Shown here piece by piece: positions 25,020-33,619 of a DNA stretch of 41,113 nt; position 1 is the stretch's first letter, and each line of letters starts with the position of its first letter. Origin of the DNA: DAOVQB01 sp023128935 (GTDB lineage: Bacteria; Eisenbacteria; RBG-16-71-46; CAIMUX01; WJJG01); contig DAOVQB010000016.1 of the NCBI GenBank assembly GCA_030628905.1, positions 1 through 41,113 on the forward strand. The letters run 5' to 3'. The translations under genes were made by a program, and so were the position numbers. The notes below the pieces were generated by a model. That model searched no databases. It was not told the DNA's origin and saw nothing but the letters and a program-made list of their open reading frames with translations.

Positions 25020-26180
25020 CTAGTGGAACGCGTTCTGGCCGGTGATCTCACGACCGATAATCAGCGTGTGGATTTCGTGGGTGCCCTCATAGGTGAGCAC
25101 GCTCTCGAGATTGGCGGCATGGCGCATCGGTGGATACTCCAGCGTGATGCCGCTGGCTCCGTGGAGCGCGCGGGCGCAGCGCGCGATTTCGAGCGCCGTG
25201 CGGACGTTGTTGTACTTGGCAAGTGAGACGTGCCAGTGGCGAGCCTCGCCAGCGTCCTTCATCCGTCCCAGGCGCAGATTCAGAAGCTGGCCCTTCGTGA
25301 TCTCGGCCAGCATCCAGACCAGCTTCTCCTGCGTCATCTGGAAGGCGGCGATCGGTTTGCCGAATTGCGTACGTTCCGTGGTGTAGTCGAGCGTGGATTC
25401 GTAGCAGGCCATGGCGGCGCCGATCGCCCCCCAGGCGATGCCGTAGCGGGCTTCATTGAGACACGCGAGCGGCGCACGCAAACCCCGTGCGCCGGGCAAG
25501 CGCGCCGCGGCGGGGAGCCGCACATCGTCGAACACCAGCTCGCCGGTCGCCGAAGCGCGCAGCGAGAGCTTGCGCTTCGTCTCGGGTGCGGTGAACCCGG
25601 CGCTGCCCTTCTCGACGATAAAGCCGGCAACCTCACCTTCCAGCTTGGCCCACACGATCGCGATATCGGCAATCGGGGCGTTCGTGATCCACATCTTGGC
25701 GCCGTTGAGCACATAGCCACTGCCGTCGGCAGTCGCCCGAGTGGTCATGCCGCCGGGATCCGAGCCATGATCCGGCTCGGTCAGTCCGTAGCAACCGATC
25801 AGCTCACCGGCGGCCAGCTTCGGTATGTACTTGTGCTTCTGCTCCTCACTGCCCCATGTGTAGATCGGGTGGATCACGAGGGACGTCTGCACGCTCTGGA
25901 AACTACGCAGGCCGCTGTCAGCCCACTCGAGTTCCTGACACGCCAACCCGTAGTCGACGTTGGAGGCCCCGGCGCAGCCGTAGCCCTTGTACTTCATGCC
26001 GAGCAGTCCGAGCTCCGCGAGACGCGGGACGATTTCGATCGGAAAAGAACCCTGTTCGAAGTGCTCAGCGATGAGCGGGAGGTATTCCCTCACGACGAAG
26101 GCCCGCACGGTGTCGCGCAGGAGGCGTTCCTCCGCGGTCAACTCCTGGTCGAGCTTGTAGAAGTCCACACGAGTTGGCAC
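25020..26180 (-). CDS. Glutaryl-CoA dehydrogenase-like acyl-CoA dehydrogenase
   Basis: This 386-residue FAD enzyme oxidises an acyl-CoA and passes electrons to ETF; the closest family by motifs is glutaryl-CoA dehydrogenase. It starts at GTG 26180, six bases after AAGGAGG; the frame is open to 26369 but the extra residues are not family-like. Visible motifs are GCYGLTEPDHGSDPGGMTTR (flavin and substrate loop), WITNAPIADIAIVWAK, LNEARYGIAWGAIGAA, QFGKPIAAFQ, GASGITLEYPPMRHAANLES and TYEGTHEIHTLIIGREITG, in which Glu near 365 is the catalytic base position. It points to lysine/tryptophan or aromatic breakdown via glutaryl-CoA. No partner genes (ETF, CoA transferase) are nearby. Confidence 0.88.
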   Translation of the reverse strand: MPTRVDFYKLDQELTAEERLLRDTVRAFVVREYLPLIAEHFEQGSFPIEIVPRLAELGLLGMKYKGYGCAGASNVDYGLACQELEWADSGLRSFQSVQTSLVIHPIYTWGSEEQKHKYIPKLAAGELIGCYGLTEPDHGSDPGGMTTRATADGSGYVLNGAKMWITNAPIADIAIVWAKLEGEVAGFIVEKGSAGFTAPETKRKLSLRASATGELVFDDVRLPAAARLPGARGLRAPLACLNEARYGIAWGAIGAAMACYESTLDYTTERTQFGKPIAAFQMTQEKLVWMLAEITKGQLLNLRLGRMKDAGEARHWHVSLAKYNNVRTALEIARCARALHGASGITLEYPPMRHAANLESVLTYEGTHEIHTLIIGREITGQNAFH

Positions 26181-26908
26181 GCGATCCTCCTTCCATCTCA
26201 ACCGCAGCCGGGGCGACCTCCATCCGGCAAGTGGGACGGCCGATGATACATGGCTGCAGGATGCGAACGGAAACGGAATAGCACGCAGTTGGTGCTCGAT
26301 CCAAAGAACAGGCCCTGCGGGGTGGTGCAGCAGATTCCAAACGCGTGACAACACATGCGTGATCCTCACTGCTCAGTTCCTGATCCCTGCCAGAGCCGCC
26401 AGTCCCCAACTCCTCTCAACGCACCGGCAATAGCGCAGACGCACAAGGCGGTAGAGTATGCTGCCAAGCAGCGATCCTCTTGCCCCTCCGTGTCCAATCG
26501 GGGGACTTGTAACCACATTGCTTCCTGCAAGCTCGATCGTGCCTTTTGAGACGTCTCGCATACAACTGTTCCCACTGAATAGGCTTTTGGGGTTTGATGT
26601 TGACGCAACGTGCTCTGCTACAAGGAGAAAGCGCGAATTAATGAGGAATCTCAGATATCCTACGGCCTTCCCGGGATACGGCGGAATGGATCAATTGCGC
26701 CACAATCGGCTCATTAATAGGTGCCGGCACGGGTGGTGCGAACAGCTACATGCTGCAGTGATCGCTGCGGGCAGTGCCCCCGGGGCCTGTGCCAGCGTCA
26801 CCGAAGGCTGCCTCCGGACCTTCCACGCTTCTCTAGCATGGCACCCGCCTTCTGTCGTGCCGCGCCAGAGTGGCAGTGGGCCCGGGGGCGAGGGAAAGGA
26901 GCAGAATC
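26181..26908. other. 728-base divergent gap with a long-range inverted repeat
   Basis: I can support no gene here; an open frame at 26458-27036 runs across the start of the next gene in another frame and has no family features. ATTAATGAG (26637-26645) and CTCATTAAT (26710-26718) form a perfect 9-bp inverted repeat enclosing 64 bases. The sequence around 26620-26652 (CAAGGAGAAAGCG, then ATGAGGAATCT) resembles the translation start of the lipoprotein gene at 26909, perhaps an old partial duplication. Confidence 0.4.
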
Positions 26909-27808
26909 ATGAGGAATCTAGTCTGCATCTTTGGTGTCGCAGCGATTCTGGGCCTGGGTGTTCATGGCTGCTCCGAGTATCTCGGGCCGGCAGATCCAGC
27001 GGCACCGGATCGCATTGCCCCCATTACGATGGCTGAGCCGTGTGGCGATCCGACGGTTGTCTCCCTCTTACTCCGAGGGCGCACTGACATCGGATCCGTG
27101 ACGGCAACCAATGATGAGGATTCGCTCTATGTGGAGATTGCAACCATGGACGGGTGGGTCATGATCCGATCCTGCGTTGCCGTTGCCCTGTCGCCCGAGT
27201 TTCTTCCTCATCAAAGCTGGGGCAATCGAATGACCCGTCCCTTTGAGTATGCTTCGGCGCACGATCATCTCACGGAGTTTGTCTATGCCATTCCTCTTGA
27301 TGAGGGCTGGTATGAGATGAATCAAGATCTCTACATCTCTGTGTATGTCATTGTTGAGAGTCTCGACATGACAAGCGAGCGGGTGCGCCGGCAAATGGCT
27401 TGGGTTGAGAGTGGGCGGTCATTCGAGAAAGGCAGGGGAAGGTACTTCAGAGACAGAGAAAGATACTTCGTGCATACGGTGCAGTCCTGCTCGCCTGGCT
27501 GCGGATGTATGATCACCGTGGTATGCCCGAACGGTGGTGAATATCACTGTGCGAACCAATGGATGGATATCATGTGGGACTCCGATGGCGAGGAATGTGG
27601 CGCGTTCGTGAGCATCGACCTACTGCATGATGGAGAAATTTGCCTGACCGTCATCAGCAGCACGGCCAATACTGGCTACTACGGATGGGATGAGGCCGGG
27701 CAGTGCGGCGGTGCGATAGACGGTTACACAGTTCTGGTGACGGATCTGGAAAGCGGGGCATCCGATGAGAGCGACGGGTCCTTTATGATTGACCTGTGCC
27801 CAGAGTAG
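26909..27808 (+). CDS. Lipoprotein with C-terminal Kre9/KNH-like domain
   Basis: This 299-residue protein starts at ATG 26909 after AAAGGAG. The lipoprotein signal is FGVAAILGLGVHGCSE (lipid Cys about 21). Residues about 35-200 are not recognised, though the strand pattern suggests a beta-rich domain. The C-terminal part (about 207-299) reads VVCPNGGEYHCANQWMDIMW, VSIDLLHDGEICLTVISS, ANTGYYGWD and DGSFMID. That is the strand order of the Kre9/KNH-like (Ser-Thr-rich anchor) domain, found in many secreted bacterial proteins as well as fungi. It is probably on the cell surface. A strong hairpin follows the gene. Confidence 0.7.
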   Translation: MRNLVCIFGVAAILGLGVHGCSEYLGPADPAAPDRIAPITMAEPCGDPTVVSLLLRGRTDIGSVTATNDEDSLYVEIATMDGWVMIRSCVAVALSPEFLPHQSWGNRMTRPFEYASAHDHLTEFVYAIPLDEGWYEMNQDLYISVYVIVESLDMTSERVRRQMAWVESGRSFEKGRGRYFRDRERYFVHTVQSCSPGCGCMITVVCPNGGEYHCANQWMDIMWDSDGEECGAFVSIDLLHDGEICLTVISSTANTGYYGWDEAGQCGGAIDGYTVLVTDLESGASDESDGSFMIDLCPE

Positions 27809-27840
27809 CGAGCCCCCAAAGCTTCAAGTCACTACCTAGG

Positions 27841-27878
27841 CCCGGCGGAGGTTGTTCACAAGATCGACCTCTGCCGGG
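27841..27878 (+). terminator. Strong hairpin downstream of the Kre9/KNH lipoprotein
   Basis: CCCGGCGGAGGT (27841-27852) and ACCTCTGCCGGG (27867-27878) form a 12-bp stem with one G-U pair and a 14-base loop, 33 bases after the stop codon. Only a weak T-rich stretch follows (TCTGCACGTTTG), so it is a probable but not classical intrinsic terminator. Confidence 0.6.
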
Positions 27879-27930
27879 TCTGCACGTTTGCCGCTCTACG
27901 CGCATGGCGACGCGGGAGTGCGTCGATGAC

Positions 27931-27980
27931 ACAGGAATGCATCGTTCTACGTGGCACAGGAATGCATCGTTCTACGTGGC
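27931..27980. repeat. Perfect 25-bp tandem duplication
   Basis: Two identical adjacent 25-base units (27931-27955, 27956-27980) begin ACAGGAATGCATCG and end TTCTACGTGGC. They contain the palindrome ATGCAT. The repeats lie in the spacer after the lipoprotein terminator; no function is evident. Confidence 0.95.
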
Positions 27981-28166
27981 AAGTGAAGGGTCTTGCGTCC
28001 TCTAGAGAGCGAAAAGGGACATTGAACTGAATGGGCCAATGCTATCGGAACCACCAAAGCCGATAGGTTTTATGAAGTTGCATTTCGTCATGGACTGTGC
28101 TATTATTTCAAATCTTACAGGTAATAATTGTTTACTCAGCAGATCAGGGTGAAGGAGAAAAGGCGA

Positions 28167-28340
28167 ATGGGGTTTCTCAATAAACTGTTCCCGAAGCGGC
28201 CTCCTAAGAGCGCTATGAAATTGGGACGTAATGACCGTTGCTGGTGCGGAAGCGGTAGGAAATACAAGAAATGCCATTACGACTCGGACCAGAAGCACTT
28301 TTCCAGACTCCGCACCGCCACCTGTAGGGCTTCCTCTTGA
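28167..28340 (+). CDS. Small SEC-C motif protein, possibly frameshifted
   Basis: This 57-residue protein starts at ATG 28167, with AAGGAG at 28152-28157. It contains a full SEC-C metal-binding motif, LGRNDRCWCGSGRKYKKCH, which binds zinc through Cys-x-Cys and Cys-His as in the SecA tail, where it aids SecB or ribosome contact. After HYDSDQKHF it ends in unrelated residues (SRLRTATCRASS). Shifting one frame at the T-run near 28300 continues as FPDSAPPPVGLPLEKYDEVG, which looks more protein-like, so the gene may be a frameshifted longer protein (SEC-C motifs also head some enzymes). It converges on the phosphatase gene. Confidence 0.55.
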   Translation: MGFLNKLFPKRPPKSAMKLGRNDRCWCGSGRKYKKCHYDSDQKHFSRLRTATCRASS

Positions 28341-28539
28341 AAAGTATGATGAGGTGGGTCTCACCTCTTGTCCTTTTCGCCAATTGGGTACCGCACGCAG
28401 AGCGCGTCGCTTGATGAGGGGATGCCCTCTCCACGCGCGACAAGGCGTGGCGAGTACTTCCCTTCGTCCAGCCCGCGCTGATTCGCGTAGGTGGTCAGCC
28501 GTTTGCTTCGGATCCTTCTTGACTACGGTCAACTGGAGC

Positions 28540-30921
28540 TCATCGCCTGCGCGCCAGCAGAAGCGTGATGTCGTCGGACTGCGGACCGGAAGCGCAGAAA
28601 GCCTGGATCTCATCGATCACCCGGCGCTGGATCTCCGCACAGGGCAGCCCCACCGATGCCTTGAGGGTTTCAGCGAGACGCTGTGATTCGAAGAACCTCC
28701 CTGCGGGATCCTGCGCTTCAGTAACCCCGTCGGTGTATACGACCAGCACGGCCCCGGAAGCCAAGTTGGCTGAGGATTCCTCATATGGAAACTGTGGGTG
28801 CATGCCCAAAATAAGCCCCCCGCTGGTCAGTTCATCGAGCGTCCCATCGGGTTGCAGCACGAAGGGCGCATCGTGGCCTGCACTGGCGTAACGCAGTTCT
28901 CCCGTGGCCGGATCAAGCATACCGAGAAAGGCGGTGATGAATGTGCCGGGATCGACGCTGGAGTGGACGAAACGGTTGACACGCTTGAGGACTCCGGCCG
29001 GTCCTAACATGGCAAGATCCTGGCTGCGCAGCGAAGCGCGATAGGCCGACATCAGTAGCGCCGCGGGCGTTCCCTTTCCAGATACATCAGCTACGGTGAT
29101 CGCAACACGGCCATCTTCTAATACCAGATAGTCGAAGTAGTCCCCTCCAACCTCGCGAGCCGGAAGGCTCAGACCTGCCAACTCGAGGCCGTCAAGCTGG
29201 GGCGGCTCTGCGGGCAGCAGGCGGGTTTGTATCTCGCGGGCGAGACGCAACTCCTCCTCCATCCGCTGTGCCTCCTGCTCAATGGCGCGCATCCTCTGGA
29301 GCCCTGTGGCCATCTCGTTGAAAGAGGACGCTACGCTCCAGAGTTCATCGTTTCCCTTGATGAGGATGCGGTGGTCAAGTTTCCCTTCGCGCAGCGCCCC
29401 GGTGGCATGCGTCAGGGCCTGAACGGAGCTCGTGATTGACCGGCTCATATCGTAGACCTGTGCGGCAGTGATCCAGATTGCTGCGAGGATGAGAGCGGCG
29501 ATGAATGCGAGGATGACCAGCACAATGATGGCCGTAGGATTCTCCCCCGTGATGGAGAAGAGCGACAGGATCTCCTCGCCGAGACTGGCTGAGGAGGAGA
29601 TAACGATCGGGATAGTTGCCCAGCCCTCCTCCGTTTCCCTCAAGCAAGCAGCGGTCGCTCCCCCGGGCAGGGCCCACTTGCCTTCACCGTGGGGACCGAT
29701 CGAGCGCGAGGCGTCGCTCACCAGCTCTGGATCGGAATCATCCCGGGAGGTCACCTGCACTCCGCCCCCCTCCACATGTTCAATCACTATGTGTGGATTC
29801 ACACGCACGGGCACACCGACAAGTCGACTGATGTGCTCCATGCGTAGGGAGTCGACCGGAGCGAGGGCCTCGACCCGCAGGATGCGTCCGTCACGCAATG
29901 TGTCTATGCGGGCACGCAAGAAGAGGGTCTGCCCGTCCCAGAAGAACGGTACTGTGCCGGAAGATTTATTCCGGGCCAGCAGGGAATCGGCGGTGAAATG
30001 AAGCGGCCCTCCGAATACACAGGTGGTCCCGTTCTCATCGCGAACAAGTACGATCTGCCCTGCCGCATCGGGCCCAAATGGCGTTTCGGGAAGCTTCCCT
30101 GTGTCCGCCAGGCTGAGCGCGAGACCCTTCTCTGCTTTCTTGGAAGCCTCCACCAGCAGACGCGTGCCCACCGCGCTCCTATATGTCGAGAGGAAGAGGG
30201 CGCCTGCAAGAAACAGGAAGAGCGCCGCGAGCGCGAGGGGCACGAGCCCTGCCAGGAGATGGGAGCCCACCAGGCGGATCCGGATCCTCCGTATGGTCAG
30301 ATGGATCCGGCGGAGCGTGGCCGGGAGAGCGAGAAAAGCATAGATCGCAGCGATTCCCCATGTCTGTGCCGCAAGCCAATCGAGACCCGCAAACATCCCG
30401 CGCGTCGGTGATGGGATTCCAGAGATGGTGACCAAGCAGGATCCTATCGACAGCAGGCAACTCAAGCTGACCAGAAGAGTGCCCACCGTACCCAACTTCG
30501 TGGCCCAGCGGAACGAGATGAGGAACGGAAGCGCTGGCAGGAGGAAAACCATCATGGCCCTTGGGTAAATCCCACCCAGGAGCATGCTGATGGCCCAGAT
30601 GCCACCCCAGATCCAGAACCGCCGGTTCCGAGGCCGTTCCCAGAGCACGAGGCCCAGTAGGGCCCGGAGAAGCACGATGGCCCCAGCCCACGCAGTAAGA
30701 GCAATAAAGCGCCCCACCCACTCGTCCCGGGCGGGGTCTGTGCCATTGATGAGGGCCCCGGTAAGGATGCCTGGAACGATTCTGCACAGCGCGAGCCCAA
30801 TCCACCAAAGCCCGAAGAGGACCCCAAGCCGGTAATGCGAGCGCACGCGCAACCACAAGAGAGCCAGCGACAATCCAAGTAAGTGCAATGGGAATGCGAT
30901 CATTACAACCTCACGATTCAT
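28540..30921 (-). CDS. Membrane PP2C-type phosphatase (RsbU/SpoIIE family) with HAMP
   Basis: This 793-residue protein has an N-terminal membrane region of about six helices (about 8-205), then a separate two-helix sensor: a helix at about 223-247, an extracytoplasmic domain of some 210 residues, and a helix at about 463-486. A HAMP linker (about 487-545) and a short coiled coil lead to the SpoIIE phosphatase domain (about 575-793). Metal ligands are seen in VGGDYFDY (Asp594), ADVSGKGTPAALL (Asp612), TDGVTEA and SDDITLL. Such proteins dephosphorylate anti-anti-sigma factors in partner-switching stress responses; no partner is in the window. Its ATG overlaps the stop of the MscS gene by 11 bases. 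Confidence 0.88.
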   Translation of the reverse strand: MNREVVMIAFPLHLLGLSLALLWLRVRSHYRLGVLFGLWWIGLALCRIVPGILTGALINGTDPARDEWVGRFIALTAWAGAIVLLRALLGLVLWERPRNRRFWIWGGIWAISMLLGGIYPRAMMVFLLPALPFLISFRWATKLGTVGTLLVSLSCLLSIGSCLVTISGIPSPTRGMFAGLDWLAAQTWGIAAIYAFLALPATLRRIHLTIRRIRIRLVGSHLLAGLVPLALAALFLFLAGALFLSTYRSAVGTRLLVEASKKAEKGLALSLADTGKLPETPFGPDAAGQIVLVRDENGTTCVFGGPLHFTADSLLARNKSSGTVPFFWDGQTLFLRARIDTLRDGRILRVEALAPVDSLRMEHISRLVGVPVRVNPHIVIEHVEGGGVQVTSRDDSDPELVSDASRSIGPHGEGKWALPGGATAACLRETEEGWATIPIVISSSASLGEEILSLFSITGENPTAIIVLVILAFIAALILAAIWITAAQVYDMSRSITSSVQALTHATGALREGKLDHRILIKGNDELWSVASSFNEMATGLQRMRAIEQEAQRMEEELRLAREIQTRLLPAEPPQLDGLELAGLSLPAREVGGDYFDYLVLEDGRVAITVADVSGKGTPAALLMSAYRASLRSQDLAMLGPAGVLKRVNRFVHSSVDPGTFITAFLGMLDPATGELRYASAGHDAPFVLQPDGTLDELTSGGLILGMHPQFPYEESSANLASGAVLVVYTDGVTEAQDPAGRFFESQRLAETLKASVGLPCAEIQRRVIDEIQAFCASGPQSDDITLLLARRR

Positions 30922-32005
30922 TGCTTCCTGCCGGCGACGGACCGTGCTGGGTCGGCATCTCTTTCACATACACATCCTGCTTGGTGTAGGGTATCTCAAT
31001 TCCTGCCGCGTTGAACGACTTATACACCGCGACATTGAGTCCATCCAACACCCGGCCTCGGAACACCGGCATATCGATCCAAACCAGCAACTCGAAGCAC
31101 AGCCCGGACCCGCCAAACGCCCGGAAACGAACCCTGGGCTCAGGGTCAGTAACCACGTGTTCAACCCCTTCGACACAGGACAGCAAGATCTCACGTACCC
31201 GGTCCACGTCGCTGCCATAGGCAACGTCCACCTTGACGCGGACGCGCATCTTTTGATGCGGCCCGCCGGTTTCATTGACAATCGTCCCGTTGGCGATTAG
31301 AGCGTTCGGGACCGTTACCTCTATGTCATCACGGGTCAGAAGGCGGGAGGAACGGATGCCGATCTCCGTGATCTCTCCTCTTAGTCCGCCGTCCAGGATG
31401 ACGAAGTCGCCGATTTTGTAGGGCGCGTCGGCGACAATGAAAATACCCGCAAACAGGTTGGCGAGCGTGTCCTTAGCCGCAAAGCCGACGGCGATGCCGA
31501 CGATGCCGGCCGAGGCGATCCAGGAAGTTGGATTGATGTGCCAGGAGACAAAGAGGAAGTAGAAGATACCACCGAATACAAGCACCTTCCAAACGATCTG
31601 CAGCAACGGCTGCGTCTTTGGTTGGATCCACAGCAGCCGCTCCCGGTTGCGGCTCATGATCTCCAGAAAGATCGAGCCCACCCGCATGGCCGTCTTGCCC
31701 CATATGAACACAGCAGCCGTCTTGATTAGGCCCAGAAACACGAAGCTCAAGGCGGGCTTGAGTTCCAGGCAAGCGATCGACCAGGCCACGCCCGCCAAGA
31801 CGAGTGAATAGATGATGGGAGCACGTATCGCGAGGATGAGTTCGTCATCCACGGCGCTCCGCGTCTTTCCAGTCAGCTTCAGAATGATACGAAAGAGCAC
31901 TACCCTGGCGAAGAGCGATGCAAGCAATGCAACGGCAAGAATCACCCCCGCTCGGATAATCGGTGTCTGAATGAGTTCCGAGAGACTGTTGACCAACTGG
32001 TTCAT
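30911..32005 (-). CDS. MscS-family mechanosensitive channel
   Basis: This 364-residue protein is an inner-membrane channel opened by membrane tension that releases solutes on osmotic downshock. About five hydrophobic segments (about 18-175) end in the pore-lining helix ASAGIVGIAVGFAAKDTLANLFAGIFI. The MscS beta-domain follows: YKIGDFVILDGGLRGEITEIGIRSSRL, TVPNALIANGTIVN. The alpha/beta C-terminal domain ends near PYTKQDVYVKE. ATG 32005 is preferred (GGATGGAA ahead of it) over 32041. The gene lies between a UMF1-type transporter and the phosphatase with small gaps, so all three appear to be one operon. Confidence 0.92.
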   Translation of the reverse strand: MNQLVNSLSELIQTPIIRAGVILAVALLASLFARVVLFRIILKLTGKTRSAVDDELILAIRAPIIYSLVLAGVAWSIACLELKPALSFVFLGLIKTAAVFIWGKTAMRVGSIFLEIMSRNRERLLWIQPKTQPLLQIVWKVLVFGGIFYFLFVSWHINPTSWIASAGIVGIAVGFAAKDTLANLFAGIFIVADAPYKIGDFVILDGGLRGEITEIGIRSSRLLTRDDIEVTVPNALIANGTIVNETGGPHQKMRVRVKVDVAYGSDVDRVREILLSCVEGVEHVVTDPEPRVRFRAFGGSGLCFELLVWIDMPVFRGRVLDGLNVAVYKSFNAAGIEIPYTKQDVYVKEMPTQHGPSPAGSNES

Positions 32006-32076
32006 GATGTTCCATCCCCGTGTCGCGGCTGGAAGACCCAAGTTCGCTGCACCCTAAGGCCGGCCGCTCTCGGCGC

Positions 32077-33411
32077 TCAAGGGCGGACTGGCGGCGTCGA
32101 GTTGGAATTTGGGCCCAGTTTATTTGTCTCCTCCTCGCGCGCGACGCGTATGCCCTCGGCTACATTCACGCGAGTGAGCAGGATGCCCCCAACTATGAAA
32201 AAGATGATCAGTGACAGTATGCTCAGCCGGCTGTGACCCATGGTCTGACTGATCAGGCCAAAGAGCAAGGGGCCGGCAATACCGGCGAACTTGGCGCTAG
32301 TGCTAAAGAAGCCGAAGAACTCCGCCGCCTTCTGTTTCGGCACCATGGCCCCAAATAGCGACCGGCTGAGAGCCTGGCTGCCCCCTTGGACCGTTCCTAC
32401 CGCAAGGGCCAAGATGTAGAAATGGAGCGCCGTCTGCATGAAGTAGCCGCCGATACTGATCAGCGTGTATACCATCAATGCCAAGAAGATGCACTGCTTG
32501 GCGCCGATCCGCTTGGCCAGCGAGCCAAACAGAAAGGCGCAGGGGATGCCGACAAACTGCGTGACGATCAGAGCAATCACCATGTCGGTCATCTTGAGGC
32601 CGATCTCGTTGCCATAAGCGGTGGACATCTTGACGATCGTGCCGATGCCGTCGTTGTAGAGCCAGAAGGCCGCCAGAAAAAGGAGCAGCTGCTTGTAGCG
32701 TCTGACCTCGTGTAACGTGCCCGTCAGGCGTGCTAGGCCCTCTTTGATCGGATTGCGCATCACATCGAGTGCCCTGGCGCCCGGCGGCTCGGAGATGTTG
32801 CGGAAAAGGGGAACGGAGAAGATCCCCCACCACACCGCCACGCTGAAGAACGAGGCACGCAGGGCGAAATCGGCATCGGGCATGCCGAACAGCGTGGGCT
32901 TTATGACCCACAGCGCATTGATGGCCAGTAGGATTCCACCCCCGACGTAGCCCAGAGCATACCCCCGCGTCGAAATCTGATCGATATTGCCGCCCCTGGC
33001 CAGGTGAGGAAGCAGCGATTCGTAGAAGATGTTTGCACCCGCAAAGCCAACGTTGCCGCCAATGAAGAGGATCGACGCCAGCAGCCAGGTGTCCGTTCCG
33101 ATGAAGATAAAAGCTGCCGTGGAGAGGATTCCGAGCCCTGCAAAGAATGCCAGGTAGCGCTTCTTGCCGCCCGTGTAGTCAGCGATGGCGCCCAAGATTG
33201 GGGCAGCGAGCGCGATCACGAGCAGCGCGATCGAGGTAGTGTATCCCCAGTAGGCGGTGGCGTGGCCCTCGGCAAGCCCGGCTTTGGTGGCCAGGGATCT
33301 GTAGAAGGGTGGGAACATCGCAGCCATGATGGTGGAGGCAAAGGCCGAGCTCGCCCAGTCATACATGCACCACGCGTGGACTGCTTTCCTGTATTTCCTG
33401 TTTCCATCCAC
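32077..33411 (-). CDS. MFS transporter, UMF1/Atg22-like family
   Basis: This 444-residue protein has about twelve membrane helices. The opening AWCMYDWASSAFASTIMAAMFPPFY and the loop GAIADYTGGKKRYLAFFAGLG are the signature of the bacterial UMF1 (Atg22-like) branch of the major facilitator superfamily. Also typical are FYESLLPHLA, STRGYALGYVGGG, QGGSQALSRSLFGAMVPKQKAAEFFGF and a long central cytoplasmic loop. The substrate is unknown; the fungal relative exports amino acids from vacuoles. GTG 33411 has GAGG seven bases upstream. It is the first gene of the transporter-channel-phosphatase operon and is divergent from radA. Confidence 0.88.
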   Translation of the reverse strand: MDGNRKYRKAVHAWCMYDWASSAFASTIMAAMFPPFYRSLATKAGLAEGHATAYWGYTTSIALLVIALAAPILGAIADYTGGKKRYLAFFAGLGILSTAAFIFIGTDTWLLASILFIGGNVGFAGANIFYESLLPHLARGGNIDQISTRGYALGYVGGGILLAINALWVIKPTLFGMPDADFALRASFFSVAVWWGIFSVPLFRNISEPPGARALDVMRNPIKEGLARLTGTLHEVRRYKQLLLFLAAFWLYNDGIGTIVKMSTAYGNEIGLKMTDMVIALIVTQFVGIPCAFLFGSLAKRIGAKQCIFLALMVYTLISIGGYFMQTALHFYILALAVGTVQGGSQALSRSLFGAMVPKQKAAEFFGFFSTSAKFAGIAGPLLFGLISQTMGHSRLSILSLIIFFIVGGILLTRVNVAEGIRVAREEETNKLGPNSNSTPPVRP

Positions 33412-33619
33412 AGAACTACCTCGGTATGAAATATCCGTCCCATTCTAGGCATCTGATCTGCCGTACAGCAAGCTGCTCGAGTTCCAAGGGGATTCCGAAA
33501 CGACCTGCTTTGGGTGCATAATTCCATGTAGATTGGGCTTGCGGATTGCTAAGATTAGTTTCGAGGATCGATTCATTCAGATCCGGTCTTCGGATCCTCA
33601 TCGGAAAGGGGATGATCGC

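Noticed and set aside
25230..26246. 338-codon plus-strand frame
   Set aside because: Opposite strand of the acyl-CoA dehydrogenase gene; high-GC shadow without motifs.
26458..27036. 192-codon frame before the Kre9/KNH lipoprotein
   Set aside because: Runs out of frame into the lipoprotein start, no ribosome site, low-information residues.
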